64,000 bases of DNA from Protopterus annectens. Its lineage: Eukaryota > Chordata > Ceratodontiformes > Protopteridae. The notes beneath the pieces were generated by a model, which worked only from the letters and a program-made list of their open reading frames with translations, was not told the origin of the DNA and ran no database searches. Of this stretch, positions 11,106 to 22,715 are shown piece after piece (within the stretch, counting starts at the first letter, position 1; every line of letters begins with the position of its first letter). A program made the position numbers and the translations under genes. The stretch covers positions 18,207,292 through 18,271,291 of the forward strand of contig NC_056739.1 in assembly GCF_019279795.1 (NCBI RefSeq), given 5' to 3'.

Positions 11106-11289
11106 AAAGAAGTTATGTCCTTACCATAACGTTCCATGTGGAGTGTTCATCTCGCCTTGGTTATTACACATGGGTTCGGAGCCGATCCACGGCTCCGTGC
11201 CGGCCGACTGCAAGCTCTGCATCGAGAAGAAGCTCGAGGACATCTAATACCCACAATCCCCCTCTGCCTTTACCTCAGATCTAGTTTGC
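11106..11289. repeat. DIRS-A 3' inverted terminal repeat (left)
   Basis: Inverted copy of 17549-17704: GGTTCGGAGCCGATCCACGG, CTGCAAGCTCTGCATCGAGA, CACAATCCCCCTCTGCC and CAGATCTAGTTTGC all recur in reverse. The outer 30-nt extension has arms GTTATG (11112-11117) and CATAAC (11125-11130) around TCCTTAC. Confidence 0.92.
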
Positions 11290-11460
11290 AAGCAAACCAG
11301 ACATAAAGCACGCTCACATGCCAAACTATATACATAAAAGTACATATATACAAACATACCAAGGGTATGATAGTAACACTAATACTGCAACAGCAGAAGG
11401 AGAATACTCCAGACCAGGCACCAAATCGAACGTTCTTCCTAAGGGTGGGAAGGGTGGGAG
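11290..11460. other. DIRS-A spacer between 3' repeat and ICR
   Basis: About 170 bp of non-coding sequence rich in ATACATA-like bases, ending in a GGGTGGGAAGGGTGGGAG purine tract. A similar purine tract precedes the ICR in the other copies (for example 26210 and 52735). Confidence 0.6.
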
Positions 11461-11560
11461 TGTAACAAGCGAGATGAACACTCCACATGGAACGTTATGG
11501 TAAGGACATAACTTCTTTATGTGAGAGTGTTCAATCTCGCCTTTGTTCTTACACATGGGT
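11461..11560. repeat. DIRS-A internal complementary region
   Basis: GAGATGAACACTCCACATGG..CATAACTTCTTT is followed at once by ATGTGAGAGTGTTCAATCTC, i.e. inverted 3' end then inverted 5' end. The 3' half also carries the palindromic GTTATG/CATAAC pair. Confidence 0.9.
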
Positions 11561-11590
11561 AGCGTCCCTAGCTCCATGATCCTGAGGAAC

Positions 11591-12640
11591 TCAAGGGAGA
11601 ACGTTCTTGAGCACAGTGGAACCAAAGGTTGCCCTATCCCTAGAAACCCTGTCCACTTTGTAATGAGAGATAAATGTATGTGGTTTAGCCCAAGTAGCAG
11701 CCGCACAAATAGTGTCTAGTGGTAAGCGAGCTGCGTGAGCCAAAGATGTAGAGACTGATCTGGTGGAATGTCCTTTGGGTTTTGCTGATAATGTTTGATC
11801 AGAGGCCTCATAAACATATGTGATACAGTCAGTTAGCCATTTAGAAAGAGTTCGTTTTGTAACTGCAAGACCCTTTCTGCTGTCAGCAAAGGCTAGAAAT
11901 AGTTGATCAGATTTCCTGTGATCTTTTGTTCTATCCAAATAAAATCTGAGTTGTCTATGGACGTCCAGTTTGTGCAACATATACTCCAATTTATTAGAGT
12001 GGTTCTTAAAGAAGGTGGGTAATTCAATGGACTGATTAATATTACCAGAAGAACAAACTTTGGGGAGAAAGGATGGATTAGTGCGTAGGGATACTCTGTC
12101 GGAATGAAATATTAAATAAGGATGTTTGACAGAAAGGGCCTGAAGCTCAGACACTCGTCTAGCAGATGTAATGGCCACTAGAAATAAAGTTTTCCATGAC
12201 AAAAATTTCAATGTGCAACTTGAGGCTGGTTCAAAGGGTGGCAACATCAATTTAGAGAGCAACAGGTTCAAATTCCACGGTGATGTCGGACTTCTGACTG
12301 GTGGTCTGATATGAAAAGAACCTTTTAATAAGGCTTTACAAAGTCTGTGAGCCATAATAGGCGCACCACATTCCTCTACATGATAGTTAGAAATGGCAGC
12401 TAACTGTACTCTTAAAGTAGCCGGGGAAGCTCCTTCATGAAATAGTTCAGTCAAGAACTCTAAAACCTTGTTTAACGGAGCTATAACAGGGTCCAAATGA
12501 TGCGACTCGCCCAAAGACAAAACGCTTCCACTTACTGGTGTAAGTCTTTGTAGTGGAAACTTTATGAGAAGCTACTAAAATATCTTGAACCGCATGTAAG
12601 GGGAACCGACCTGGCTAGAAAGGGAAGGAGCAGCCAAGCT
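11591..12640 (-). CDS. DIRS-A tyrosine recombinase
   Basis: Open frame 11591-12520 (309 aa) with FLVAITSARRVSELQALS (first catalytic Arg), LDVHRQLRFYLDRT, GHSTRSVSTSLAHAARLPLD (His-x-x-Arg), CAAATWAKPHTFISHYKVD (His, Tyr nucleophile) and RATFGSTVLKNVLP at the C-terminus. The catalytic tetrad is complete. The N-terminal KWKRF segment at about 12520-12600 is out of frame, so the full product is probably broken. It integrates circular element DNA. One of the best-kept recombinases in the window. Confidence 0.88.
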
Positions 12641-14549
12641 GCTAGATGGAGAGATTCTAGAGATGGGTGAGGAACTCCTGACGAGTGAGTCAGTAGATCT
12701 GGCTCTGGGTCCAGCATCCAAGGTCCCCGAATGCGGTGATGCAATAGAAAGGGGAACCAAATTTGACGAGGCCAGAACGGAGCAATGAGAATAATAGTCC
12801 TCTGAAGGTTGTTGGCTTTCTGTAGAAACTTTGCAATCAGGGGAAATGGAGGAAAAGCATATAGGAGACCCGGGGGCCAATCGTGCACCAGAGCGTCCCT
12901 GGGGACTTCCCCTGGAGGGGGTAATAGGGCAAAGTAGCTCCTGCATTTGGCGTTCAATGGAGACGCAAACAGATCGCAGGTAGGCTGGCCCCATTTGCGA
13001 AAAATCCTTCTTGCAACTGACTGTTTGAGGGACCACTCGTGAGGCAATAGTATTGCCCTGCTCAGCCTGTCGGCTATGACGTTGGATGACCCCGGGATGT
13101 GCGTTGTGATCAGAAAGCGACCGGTGGACTCTGCCCATTGCTAAATTCTCATGGCCTCTCTGCATAGTTGGTAAGACCTGGTTCCCCCTTGCTTGTTTAT
13201 GTACCAGACTACGGACATGTTGTCTGTCTGAACTGCAATGGTCCCTGGAGGAAGAAGGGGAGCAAAGTGTTGCAACGCCAAAAACACTGCCCTCAACTCC
13301 AGAACATTGATGTGCAGATTGTACTCCAGATTGGTCCATTCGCCTTGGACTGTCTGTCCCTGAAAGATGCCCCCCCACCCTATCAGGGAAGCGTCCGTGG
13401 TTATCGACGCTGACGGTGCGGGTAGCACAAATGGTCTTCCGCTGGATAGGTTGCAAGTCTGTAACCACCACATTAGGTGTGATTTGCATGTTTTCGTTAT
13501 CAATATTTCGTGAGTCAGTGGAAGTTGTTGGAATGACCATTGTGCAAACAGAAGCCATTGTAGCACTCTCATGTGCAGTCTTCCCAATGGTATCGCAATG
13601 AGAGAAGCTGCCATGAGACCCAAGACTTTCAGAACAATTTTGCGGTGACTTTCTGGACGACAGCAGAAGGGAAATGTTGATTTGAAGTGCTACTATTCTT
13701 TCTGTAGGAAGTTTTAGAACTAAATGGTGCGTATCTAATTCCGCTCCTATGAATAAGATATGCTGTGATGGCTGTAGCAAAGATTTTTCGAAATTTACTG
13801 AAATTCCAAGGTGTGTACAAAGTTGTAGGGTGTAATCCCTGGCTTGTATCAGTTGACACCTGGTGGTGGCAGACAGGAGCCAGTCGTCCAGATACGGAAA
13901 CACCTGGAATCCTAGGCCTCAGATGAGACGCTACCACTGCCATGCATTTGGTGAAGACCCTGGGGGCTGTAGTCAGACCAAAGGGCAGGGCTCGAAACTG
14001 ATAGTGACTGGCTCCCAGCCGGAAGCGCAAATGATCCCTGGACACCCTGGCCATTTTGATGTGGTAGTATGCGTCCTTCAGATCTATCGAGCACATCCAG
14101 TCGTCCTTCCGTTAGAATGGAAGGATCGATTGAAGCGTGACCATTCGGAACTTTTCCTTCTTGACAAAGGTGTTGAGATGGCTTAGGTCCAGAATCGGCC
14201 TCCAGTCCCCTGTTTTCTTTGGAACTAAAAAGAACCTTGAGTAAGTTCTGAATCCTATTTGGTCCGCTGAGACTGGTTGGATGACTCTTTTTTCTAGCAG
14301 CTTTGAAATTTCTGTAGCTGCTGGGTCTCGCAGATGGGGTGGTACATCTGGGAGTTTTCTTTGGAATGGGTGTGGATAGAAATGGGATTTTGTAACCTCT
14401 GGTAACAACGCTTTTACCCAATTGTCTGAAGAAAGGTATTGCCAGGGCTGAGGGTATAAAGCTGGCGACCCCGACTGCCTCCAGAGCAGGACAGTCGGGC
14501 CTCCTCTCAGGAGTGCTGAAAGGTTTGCCAGGGAGGTTATCCCTGTCAC
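12562..14549 (-). pseudogene. DIRS-A reverse transcriptase / RNase H / Dam-like
   Basis: Order on the minus strand: RT (14112-14549: FFLVPKKTGDWRPILDLSHL; 13629-14096: CSIDLKDAYYHIKM, LPFGLTTAPRVFTK), the YLDDWLLSATT active site at about 13880-13900, RNase H (13141-13623: TTDASLIGWGGIFQG, LHINVLELRAVFLALQ, QTDNMSVVWYINKQG), then a methylase-like domain (12562-13047: WGQPTCDLFASPLNAKC, YAFPPFPLI). Three or more frame changes are needed. The key RT and RNase H residues are kept. Confidence 0.85.
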
Positions 14550-17239
14550 CTTGGTTTTGGACCCCTCTGCCGCCAGGGCGGCGTCTTACACCTCTGCCCC
14601 CTGCCTCTAGAGGGGCATCACCCTGTGTGTTTGGGAAAGATCCTTGGGGTTTTCAAACCACATTTTCCCACCACGTTGCCCTTTGGGGCACGGTCTGGAA
14701 GGGTGAAAAACGGACTCCGACAGCAGACAGAGTCTTTCCCTCCTGTTCACACCGGTAAGGGTCTCCTTTACTTTAGGGCCAAAAGTGTGGCTCCATCAAA
14801 TGGGGCACTAGTAAAGGAAGACTTGAAGGCTTCCATAAGCGAACATAAGCGCATCCAGGATTGCCTACGAAGAGCAATCGCTGAAGCCGCTGCCCTACTC
14901 GATCCTTGCTGCGTAGGATATCAGCCTCATGGACGAGTTTACAATGGATGTAAGGGTGTTGAGATGTGCTGTAACTTTCTCTGAAACAGCAGCATCTGTA
15001 GTACCCTGGAGGGTATCTCCCAACTCTTTGACTAGATCCCTCTGTAAACGTGTAAAATGAGTCAAATAGTTCAGGAACGCATAGAGAAAGCCGCTGAACT
15101 GAAAATGCGCTTCCCGTATCTGTCCATGGTCCTAGAATCTTTGTTAGGTGGATGGACAGATGAGGAAGACTCCGACATCTCCTTTTTCGTGGCGCTGCCA
15201 CCACCATGGCGTCTACTGGAACTCCTTTGGTGAGGTAAGCCTTGTCCTGTGGTGCCGTAATGTACTTATTTGGCTTCCTAGGGACTGGTTCCACCGTGTC
15301 AGGTGTCTCCCACGCCCTTCGAGCAATCAACTCCATTAACTCATCGAAGGGCGGAGTAACCCAGGAGGAGGAAGGGCGAGCACCAAATGCCTTCAGCAAA
15401 ACTGACTCATCCTCAGAAGGGGGGAGGGATTGCCAGTCACCTCTCTGTTTTAGGATCTCCAAGATGTCAGAAAAGGAGACATCTTCTGAAGGTGACTTAG
15501 GGGACCCTTCTGACTCATCTAAGTCAGTATCAGATGTCAAGGATTCTTGTGGAGAATCCAAGTGTCTCCTCTTACACAATCTTTTCCTAGGGACTTCTTC
15601 GGGGGGAGCATCCGAAGAAGCCTCCGAGGAAGAGGGGGCACCCTCCAGGGGTGGCTGAGACACTGGTGCCCGACGCTTGGATGTGGCCGTGGGTGCAGAG
15701 GAGGATAACGGTCCTTTGTGGGGAGGAGAAGCTGTTCCTGCTGATGTGGTTGTCTGGGTAGACAACACCTTCCTCATGAGGTCGAAGGCCCCCGGGTCCC
15801 GAGTCGAGGTATCTCCCGGTTCCGAAGAAATGGGAAGAATCCCCGAAACAGGAACCGAAGGCACCGACCCCGAGGACGGAACCGAGTCGATCCGCGCCGA
15901 GGCTCCGAGAGGGAGCGTCGGAACCGAAACATCGGTCCGACTCTCGGTCCCGGAACCAAGGATGGATCTTCGGCCCCGAGACTCCAGTACCGGATCGGAT
16001 GGAGTCGAGGTGAACGGTGCCGACCGAGAAAAAGATGGTTCTGGCACCGAGGGCTCCACAATCATCAGTTCAGCTTCTTCCATAGGTTCATAGGTTCATA
16101 CTAGGCTATCTGCCCGAGGGCATTTACAAGCCTAGCCCATAGTTTTGTGGCTTACGCCACCCCTTTAGTATGGGGAACTATACCCATTATTTTGCTGTGC
16201 CTCTGTTGAGCAGTGACACTGAGGTAATCCCTGGGGTATATCTGCGATCTCCCATCCATTGGTCAAGATTTCTCTTGAACAAGGCCAGCGAGGTGCTCTG
16301 CCTCACATATACCGGGATTTTATTCCACAGCATAGGGAGTCTTTGGGTGATGAATCTATCCCTCCAGCACGTCCTATTAATAGCCGTGTCGAGGTTTAAG
16401 TCTCCCGCCCTTGTGGCTCTGACGGATCTAGATTTTTTGAGGTGAAGCATATTCATCAAATCTGGGTTTGACATGGCCTTGTATGTTAGGCAAAGGTCAC
16501 CTCTGAGCAAGCGGTGTTTACTGAATAGAGCTGGAGTTCTTTCAGTCGGGCAGCATAGGACAGATGTTTGAGACCCTTTATCCTTTTGGTGAGGAACTTT
16601 TGTGGCCTCTCCAGCTGCTGCAAGGTTCCGGCTCCGAAGACTGGACAGGTCTCGGAGGAGGAACAGATGGAGATAGTGGCAGGCCTTCAAGTCTCGACAT
16701 CAACTGAGAGGAGACCGAGATAAGCTTGGATAGGGCCGTATGCTCCATCAATTTCTGCACCACACGGTCCACATCGGTGTCGGAAAGGGGCCTGGAAGAA
16801 CGAGTCGAAGGGATCGAAGACGGAGCCGACCTCAACAGAGTCGGTGGAGGGAGCTCCGTCACCGGTTCCAAGACTCGAGGCTCGGAAACTGCCAACAGTT
16901 GAACACTCGGACCCGAAGTCTGTGGAACCGGTGATCTAACTTTACCCGAAGAGCTCGGAGCCGATGACTTGGGCTCCGACATCTTCGATTCCTTCGAGGA
17001 TTTGGATGCCTGGTCTGAAGCATCCAGAGCCTCCTGGAAAGAGGGTTTCAACAAACCTCTGTCCATCAGTTTCCTCATCCTATCTGTCATGACCCTCGCA
17101 CTAAAAGAGTGACAAATAGAACAGTCCTCTTGTAAGTGGAGAGGCCAAGGCAGTAGACACAGGAACTGTGGTTGTCCGTGACCGACATCTTTTGGCCACA
17201 CTGGCAACGTTTGAATCCAGATTTCATTTTCTCAGACAT
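14540..17239 (-). pseudogene. DIRS-A gag (split by a LINE)
   Basis: ATG at 17239 opens MSEKMKSGFKRCQCGQKMSV, the N-terminal zinc-binding module C-x-C..H..CVYCLG. Compared with DIRS-G, one G is missing near 17150, shifting the frame. The middle (16626-17100 and 15500-16081) is rich in Ser, Pro and Glu codons built from TCGGAGCC. The helical end (14820-15400) has FDELMELIARRAWETPD and KRRHLDSPQESLTSDTD. The LINE tail at 16082-16625 interrupts it. Gag is presumed to coat element RNA. Confidence 0.8.
16082..16625 (-). mobile_element. CR1/L2-like LINE 3' end inserted in DIRS-A gag
   Basis: 5'-truncated LINE. Its ORF end (16187-16625) contains LRGDLCLTYKAMSNPDL, RDRFITQRLPMLWNKIP and TSLALFKRNLDQWM, the C-terminal signature of the CR1/L2/Rex1 group. 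The 3' end finishes with 8-bp repeats (TATGAACC)n at 16082-16100, typical of that group. It is flanked by TTCC on both sides (16078-16081, 16626-16629). DIRS-G lacks it at the matching place. Confidence 0.85.
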
Positions 17240-17548
17240 TTTGAAGAAAGAGAAAAAAGTCAAGTCCAGTAACAGTCAATCCAGAGAAAAAAAGGGTCAA
17301 ATCCGGTAGATATGTCAGTCCGTTTGTCAATCCAAGTAGGGGTGGTAGGCCCCGAAAAACTCTATACCAGTTAAAAGAAGTTAAACTAAGTTAACGGTAC
17401 CGAGAATTTTTCTCTCTACACACACACCATACACTAAATACAATAACTAGTGTTTTTAAACAAGTTCTCTTGAAAATTTAACAAAAAGAAAGTTAAATCT
17501 TATCTGAAACCCCTCGAGCTAGCCTCCAGCGATGCGAATGCAGCAGCG
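17240..17548 (-). other. DIRS-A leader
   Basis: Non-coding leader upstream of gag. It contains short repeats of GTCAA..TCCGG-like units (17255-17340) and an ACACACACC tract near 17420. No gene is seen. Confidence 0.6.
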
Positions 17549-17704
17549 GCAAACTAGATCTGAGGTAAAGGCAGAGGGGGATTGTGGGTATTAGATGTCC
17601 TCGAGCTTCTTCTCGATGCAGAGCTTGCAGTCGGCCGGCACGGAGCCGAGGATCGGCTCCGAACCCATGTGTAAGAACAAAGGCGAGATTGAACACTCTC
17701 ACAT
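17549..17704. repeat. DIRS-A 5' inverted terminal repeat (right)
   Basis: GCAAACTAGATCTGAGGTAA to GATTGAACACTCTCACAT. It holds the hairpin GGAGCCGAGGATCGGCTCC (8-bp arms). It lacks the 30-nt extension present on the left copy. Confidence 0.92.
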
Positions 17705-18772
17705 CGCCGTTTTCCAGGAAAGATATTTAAGTTCGGCCGAGGCAGCTGGTTCAAAGGGGGGAGCAGTCAAAGCTTGAAGGACTAATGATAGATCCCAAGG
17801 GGGTACCGCTTCCTTGACAGGAGGCCTGAGTAGGAAGGTACCCTTGAGGAAGGTTTTACATAATTTCGCAGTCATCAAGGGACCTGACTCGTGTCCCACA
17901 TGGTAATGAGATATGGCTGCTAATTCAACCCTGACCGTAGAACAGCTAGCTCCCCGTTGAAAAAGTCCGGTGAGGAAATCCAAGACGGAGGGCAACGAAG
18001 CCGTGAAGGGATCTATGTTATGATGTTCCGCCCAGATGGAGAAATGCTTCCATTTACTGCGATAGACTTTTCTAGTGGAAGGCTTATGTGCTGCCACCAA
18101 GACGGCTTTAACTGGTGAGTAGATGCCGGGAGTCCTGACTAAGAGTGAAACTGGAGCAGCCAAGCTGTCAGCTTCAAGTTGTCCAGGTTCGGGGTCGGTA
18201 GGCCAGAGGGATGGGATATTAGATCCGGAAGAGGATCCAGAATCCAGGGAGGATTCGCGAGATGAGACCACAGGTAAGGGAACCAAGTTTGACGAGGCCA
18301 GAATGGGGCAATGAGGATCATTCTGCTCCCCAACCGAAAGGTTTTCTGTATTAGTTTCAGCATCAAGGGTAGAGGAGGATAGGCATAAAATAGACTGGGA
18401 GGCCAAGCATGTACTAGAGCGTCTCTCGGGGCTTCCCTGAGGGGGGGAATGAGAGCGAAGAAGCTGGAGCATTTCGTGTTTGAGGGAGTGGCAAAAAGAT
18501 TGCAGCAGGGTTGCCCCCATTCGGCAAAAATCAGCTTCGCTACCTGGGAATTGAGAGACCACTAGTAAGGGGAAAGAATAGTGCGGCTGAGCTTGTCCAC
18601 CAGAATGTTGGACCATCCCGGAATGTGCGTTGCGATAAGGAAGCGGTTGGTGGAGATTGCCCATTCCCACACCCTCATGGCCTCTCGACAGACAGGGTAA
18701 GACCTGGTTCCCCCCTGTAAGTTTGTAAGTTGATGTACCAGACAACTGACATGTTGTCCATCTGTATCGCAA
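17705..18772 (-). pseudogene. DIRS-B recombinase, N-terminal part (ORF3 start)
   Basis: The open frame 17699-18772 (357 aa) runs from a Ser/Pro-rich leader (NDPHCPILASSNLVPLPV) through AAHKPSTRKVYRSKWKHFSI, AAISHYHVGHESGPLM, KTFLKGTFLLRPPVKE and LKYLSWKTA, then is cut by DIRS-A at 17704. The part above about 18140 overlaps the methylase-like domain in another frame. It joins the C-terminal part at 10490-11105. Confidence 0.85.
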
Positions 18773-20250
18773 TAGTGCCTATGGGGAGAAAGTTCTGAAG
18801 TGCTTGCAATGCCAACAGCACCGCCCTCATCTCCAGAACGTTGATATGCAAGGAGGTCTCTGTGTCGTTCCATGTGCCTTGGACCGTTCTGCCTGAGCAA
18901 CCACCCCCCCCACCTGAGGCGAGAGGCGTCCGTGGTCACTGTGGCGAGGGGAGGCGGCGTGCAGAAGGGTCGTCCCGTATGAAGGTCCGGGGACTGGAGC
19001 CACCATAAGAGGGCCCTCCTGCAAGCCCTGCTGAGTGAGATAGGATGGCTGAGGGGGAAAAACTGAAAAGACCATTGGACTAGAAGAGTCCACTGTAGCA
19101 CCCTCATATTCAGACGAGCGTATGGAAGAAGAGTTATTGCTGCTGCCATGGAGCCTAGAGCCCTCAGGACCAATTCCGCCGGTGGGGCTTTTAATTGGAG
19201 GATGGCCCGCACATGAAGTCTCAGGTTTTGAAGTCACTCCGAAGTGAGGAACGCTCGCAGACTTCTCGTATCTATTTTGGCTCCTATGAAATCTATCACT
19301 TGTGTTGGAGCAAGGGAGGATTTGTCCAGGTTGTTCGTAATGCCTAGATGGGGAGCTAGGCAGAGAAGGTGGTTTCTGGCTGCGCAGAGTAGATGCCTTG
19401 TTGGGGCGGACAGGAGCCAGTCGTCCAGGTACGGGAAGACCTGCATTCCCTGGAGTCTCAGGTGGGCAGCTATCACTGCTAATACTTTGGTAAACACCCT
19501 GGGGGCTGTGGTGAGACCAAAGGGAAGGACCCTGAACTGATAGTGACTGGCTCCCAGCCGGAAGTGGAGGAACCTCCTGGATCAACTGTCCATTAAAATG
19601 TGGTAGTACGCATCCTTGAGGTCTATTGAGCACATCCAGTTGTTCTCCCACAAGAGGGGGAGAATGGATTGAAGGGTGACCATCTGGAATTTTACTTTGG
19701 TTACTGACAGGTTCAAGAGTGAAAGGTTGAGAATCAGTCTCAAGTTCCCCGTCTTTTTTGGCACCAGAAAGAACCTGGAGTAAAACTCTAATCCGAGTTG
19801 ATCTGGGGAGATGAGCTGGATGGCTCTTTTTTGTAGCAGCTGCTGGATTTCTGCAGCTGCCGCCTCCCTCTGATCGGGTGGTACATCGGGGAGGTTTTTG
19901 AGTCTAGGGACATGGTGCAGTGGAATTTTGTAACCTCTGGATATGATACGAAGCACCCAGCGATCTGACATGATGGACTCCCAAGCCGCCAGGTGCTTCG
20001 AGAAGCGCCCCCCGACTGCCTCCAGAGTTGAGCAGTCGGGCAACCCCTCAGGGCTGATGCGTGGCCCGATCAGAGAAAGTTTCTCTGGACCCAAAATTTC
20101 TCGGGGCCCTTCTGCCTCTAGGGCGGCGTCCTCCCTGTCCTCCTCTGCCATGGAAGGACTGGTTGTCCGGAGCAGAATGGGACTGTTGCGATTTCCAGAA
20201 CCACATCTTCTTCTGTCCCTTTTGATTCTTGGAGAAGGACCTCTGGGGAG
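18139..20250 (-). pseudogene. DIRS-B reverse transcriptase / RNase H / Dam-like
   Basis: RT N-terminal part in ORF 19582-20598 (KRAIQLISPDQLGLEFYSRF, VPKKTGNLRLILNLS, CSIDLKDAYYHILM). Active site FPYLDDWLLSAPT and LAVIAAHLRLQG in 19234-19497. RNase H (TTDASRLRWGGW, where SLIGWGG is altered to SRLRWGG, with a long C-run at 18901) and the methylase-like domain (18139-18366: MILIAPFWPRQTWFPYL) are in other frames. Both RT Asp residues of YLDD are kept. Frameshifts near 19230 and 18900. Confidence 0.82.
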
Positions 20251-22300
20251 CAGAGAAGCGGACTCCGACGGCAGACAACGTCTTCCCGTCCTTTTCGCTC
20301 TGGACAAGTGTCTCACGAATGGTTTTGCCAAGCAAGGCAGAACCATCAAAGGGGCATTCGCAAAGAACGCCTTGAAGGGCTCCGCTAAGTCACAATGTCG
20401 GAGCCAGGCCTGACGTCTCATTACTAGGCCCACTCCGCTGGCTCTAGCGGCTCCCTCTGTGGCATGGGACAAAAGCCGCATAGAGGTATTTGAAACAGAT
20501 CCTAGAGTGGCCATACGAGTGGAGTACAACTGCTTTTCCTCTACCGACATGGACTCTGGGGGGGAAGCAGCGTATTCTTTGATAAGATCTCGCTGCATCC
20601 TGATGACGTGCCATGTAGTTCAGGGACCTTACTGAGAAGGTCGCTGAACTAAATACCCGCTTCCCGAGGGGATCCATCGAGCGGGACTCCTTGCTCGGTG
20701 GATGGACCGAGGGGCTCTCCTGAGCTAATTCCCTCTTCGTGGCTGCTGCCATCAACATGGCATCTACATGGGGACCCTTGCTTCAATGGGACCGATCTGC
20801 AGGGGGACTCAAAATCCTATCCGGGCATTTGGGGACTGGCTCCACAGTGCCCGGCTCCTTCCACGCCCTGGTGGTGATAAGGTCCACCAGCGAGTCGGCC
20901 GGAGGGGACACCCAAGAGGTAGACGGGCCTGCTTCGAATGCCTCCAGGAACACGGACTCGGAGGAAGCCTTGGGGGCAGACCACCCCCCCCTGATCTGGA
21001 GCATTTCCATGATGTCTCCAAAGGAGACATCCTCGGGGGTGACCTTGGGGAGCCTTCGCCTTCATCCAAGTCCATCTCCCTCTGTTAAGGACTCGGGGGA
21101 GTCCATGTGTCTCCGATTTACACTTATGCTTGCGAGGCACTTCCTCGGGGGGACTGTCCGAGGAGGTCTCACCAGCAATATCCTGTTTCAATGGAACAAC
21201 CTGGGACATTGAAGCAGGCTGTCCCTGTGGCCGAGTGATGGAAGCCTGGCCCAGCAGAGAGGGAGTGCAGGGTGGAGCCGATGCAAGGACCGGGGGTCCG
21301 GATGCTCTCAACAGAGCCCTCTCCACTACATCGAAGGCCGAGGGGGAGCCTCTCTCCCTGGAATCCAAAAGCCGGTCCCACTCGGATCCGATGAAGGGAT
21401 TGAAACCGGCGTCGAGGCCACTGGAGCCGAAGGCACACTGAATCCCTTGGATCCGAAGCTCGGTCCATGGCTCTGAGAGGTCAGATCCGACGAAGGACCC
21501 GACAGACTCGAGGGCAGGATCGGATCCGAAGTACCCAGTACTGTCGGTGCCGACCCACCCCCAGCTCCAACCCTGCCCGGCTCCGAGCGCTCCGAATCCG
21601 GGAAACGGGTCGGAGAAGGAGCTATTGGGGCAAAAAAAGGTGTTGAGCTCCCCCCCGAAAGGGGGGGGGGAGGCAAGAGCACTCCCATCTGCAGCTGGGC
21701 CTGGATGAACCTTCTCATCATCCGGTCCAAGTCTGCATCAGAAAGACTATAAGTAGATCTCGACGAGGCCACCGAGGCGGGCCGGGAATGCCGCCTAGAT
21801 GACCTCGACGGAGATCACGTCTCTCCCGCCTCAGGTCCCGGGGAAAAGCAAGGGAATCGGATCCGAGGAGCAGAGGACCTGGAAGCCGTGGAGGGAGAAG
21901 CCCGCTTAGCTGGGGGGGCCAAAGCGGAGGCCTCGGCCCGCCGCTTGTGGTGCTTCTCCCTCCTTTTCTCCCTCCTGGCCTTCCTTTCTTCCGGCGTCTT
22001 AGTGGGAGTTTCAGTCCCGGCCGGGGGAAGGGGGGCAGGAGTGGCTACCACCAAGGGCTGAGGAGGAGCCACGGGAGTACCGGAGGCCGAAGCTGGATCC
22101 GGGGGCAAAAGTCCCGCCAAAACCAACTTCGACCTCCACTCTTTCAGTGCCCTGGGGTTGAACGCTGCGCAGATGGAACACCCTGAGGACAGGTGTTCAA
22201 CCCCAAGGCACCGAACACACCGAGTGTGGCCATCCGCCGATGAAAGCTTATGGCCACACTCGGTGCACTTAGAAAAAATGGGCTTTGGGGCCTCCGACAT
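20048..22300 (-). pseudogene. DIRS-B gag
   Basis: ATG 22300 opens MSEAPKPIFSKCTECGHKLS, then CVRCLGVEHLSSGCSICAAF: a complete Cys/His zinc-binding motif. It is followed by a basic stretch (ERKARREKRREKHHKRRAEA) not seen in the other copies, then Ser/Pro/Gly-rich sequence with TCGGATCC and TCGGAGCC codons. The C-terminal helical part (RMATLGSVSNTSMRLL..) and GRGGQGGRRPRGRR end (20048-20335) are open. A G-run at 21661-21670 coincides with a frame break. Confidence 0.8.
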
Positions 22301-22715
22301 TTTTCAAAGAAAAGAAAAACTACACAAACACACCAGGCCCCAAAACACAAGCAACACACACACACACACTCTACGAACCAGCGAGGGGAGGAAATACACT
22401 AAAAAGGAATAAAATTAACAAAAGGGGATCCTAAACACACACACTATTTAAGAACTGAAAGATTTTCTGTTTTAACAAGTTTTCTGACTAAACTTATCTG
22501 AAAGTCGACAGGAGCTCTGCAATCCAGCTGTCTCTTCTAAGAGCGGCAAACTAGATCTGGGGTCAATCAGGGTTGGCAGGGGATTATGGGTAAGGGGAGG
22601 AGCTAGGAGCTCGGATCCATAAGCTGTAAAATAAGTTGCCGGCTCGGATCCGAAGTTGGATCCAAGAACCAAAGGTTCCAAAGGTTGCTGACAAATGAAG
22701 TCCCTACTTCAGATT
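22301..22715. repeat. DIRS-B leader and 5' inverted terminal repeat (right)
   Basis: The leader (22301-22543) has a (CA)n run at about 22355-22368 and no gene. The repeat proper, 22544-22715, starts GGCAAACTAGATCTGGGGTC and ends CCCTACTTCAGATT, the inverted match of 10082-10280. Confidence 0.85.

Larger units (their letters stand above)
11106..17704 (-). mobile_element. DIRS-A: innermost complete DIRS element
   Basis: About 6.05 kb without its LINE insertion; same subfamily as DIRS-G. It begins AAAGAAGTTATG (11106) and ends ..CACTCTCACAT (17704). Removing it joins CAACAAGGAA to CGCCGTTTTCC and restores WKTAFLVAITSA of the DIRS-B recombinase, with no target duplication. Both repeats, the ICR and all genes are present. 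Confidence 0.95.
10082..22715 (-). mobile_element. DIRS-B: complete but split element, host of DIRS-A
   Basis: About 6.0 kb without DIRS-A; a distinct subfamily whose ends read TAGGTGACTTCATTTGTCTG. It begins AAGAAGTTATG at 10082 and ends ..CTTCAGATT at 22715 (one shared T makes the edge ambiguous by 1 bp). The flanks AAAGGAAAT and GAATAGTTG rejoin the DIRS-C recombinase frame (RKSYQLFISFSES) without target duplication. ICR at 10378-10480. Confidence 0.92.
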
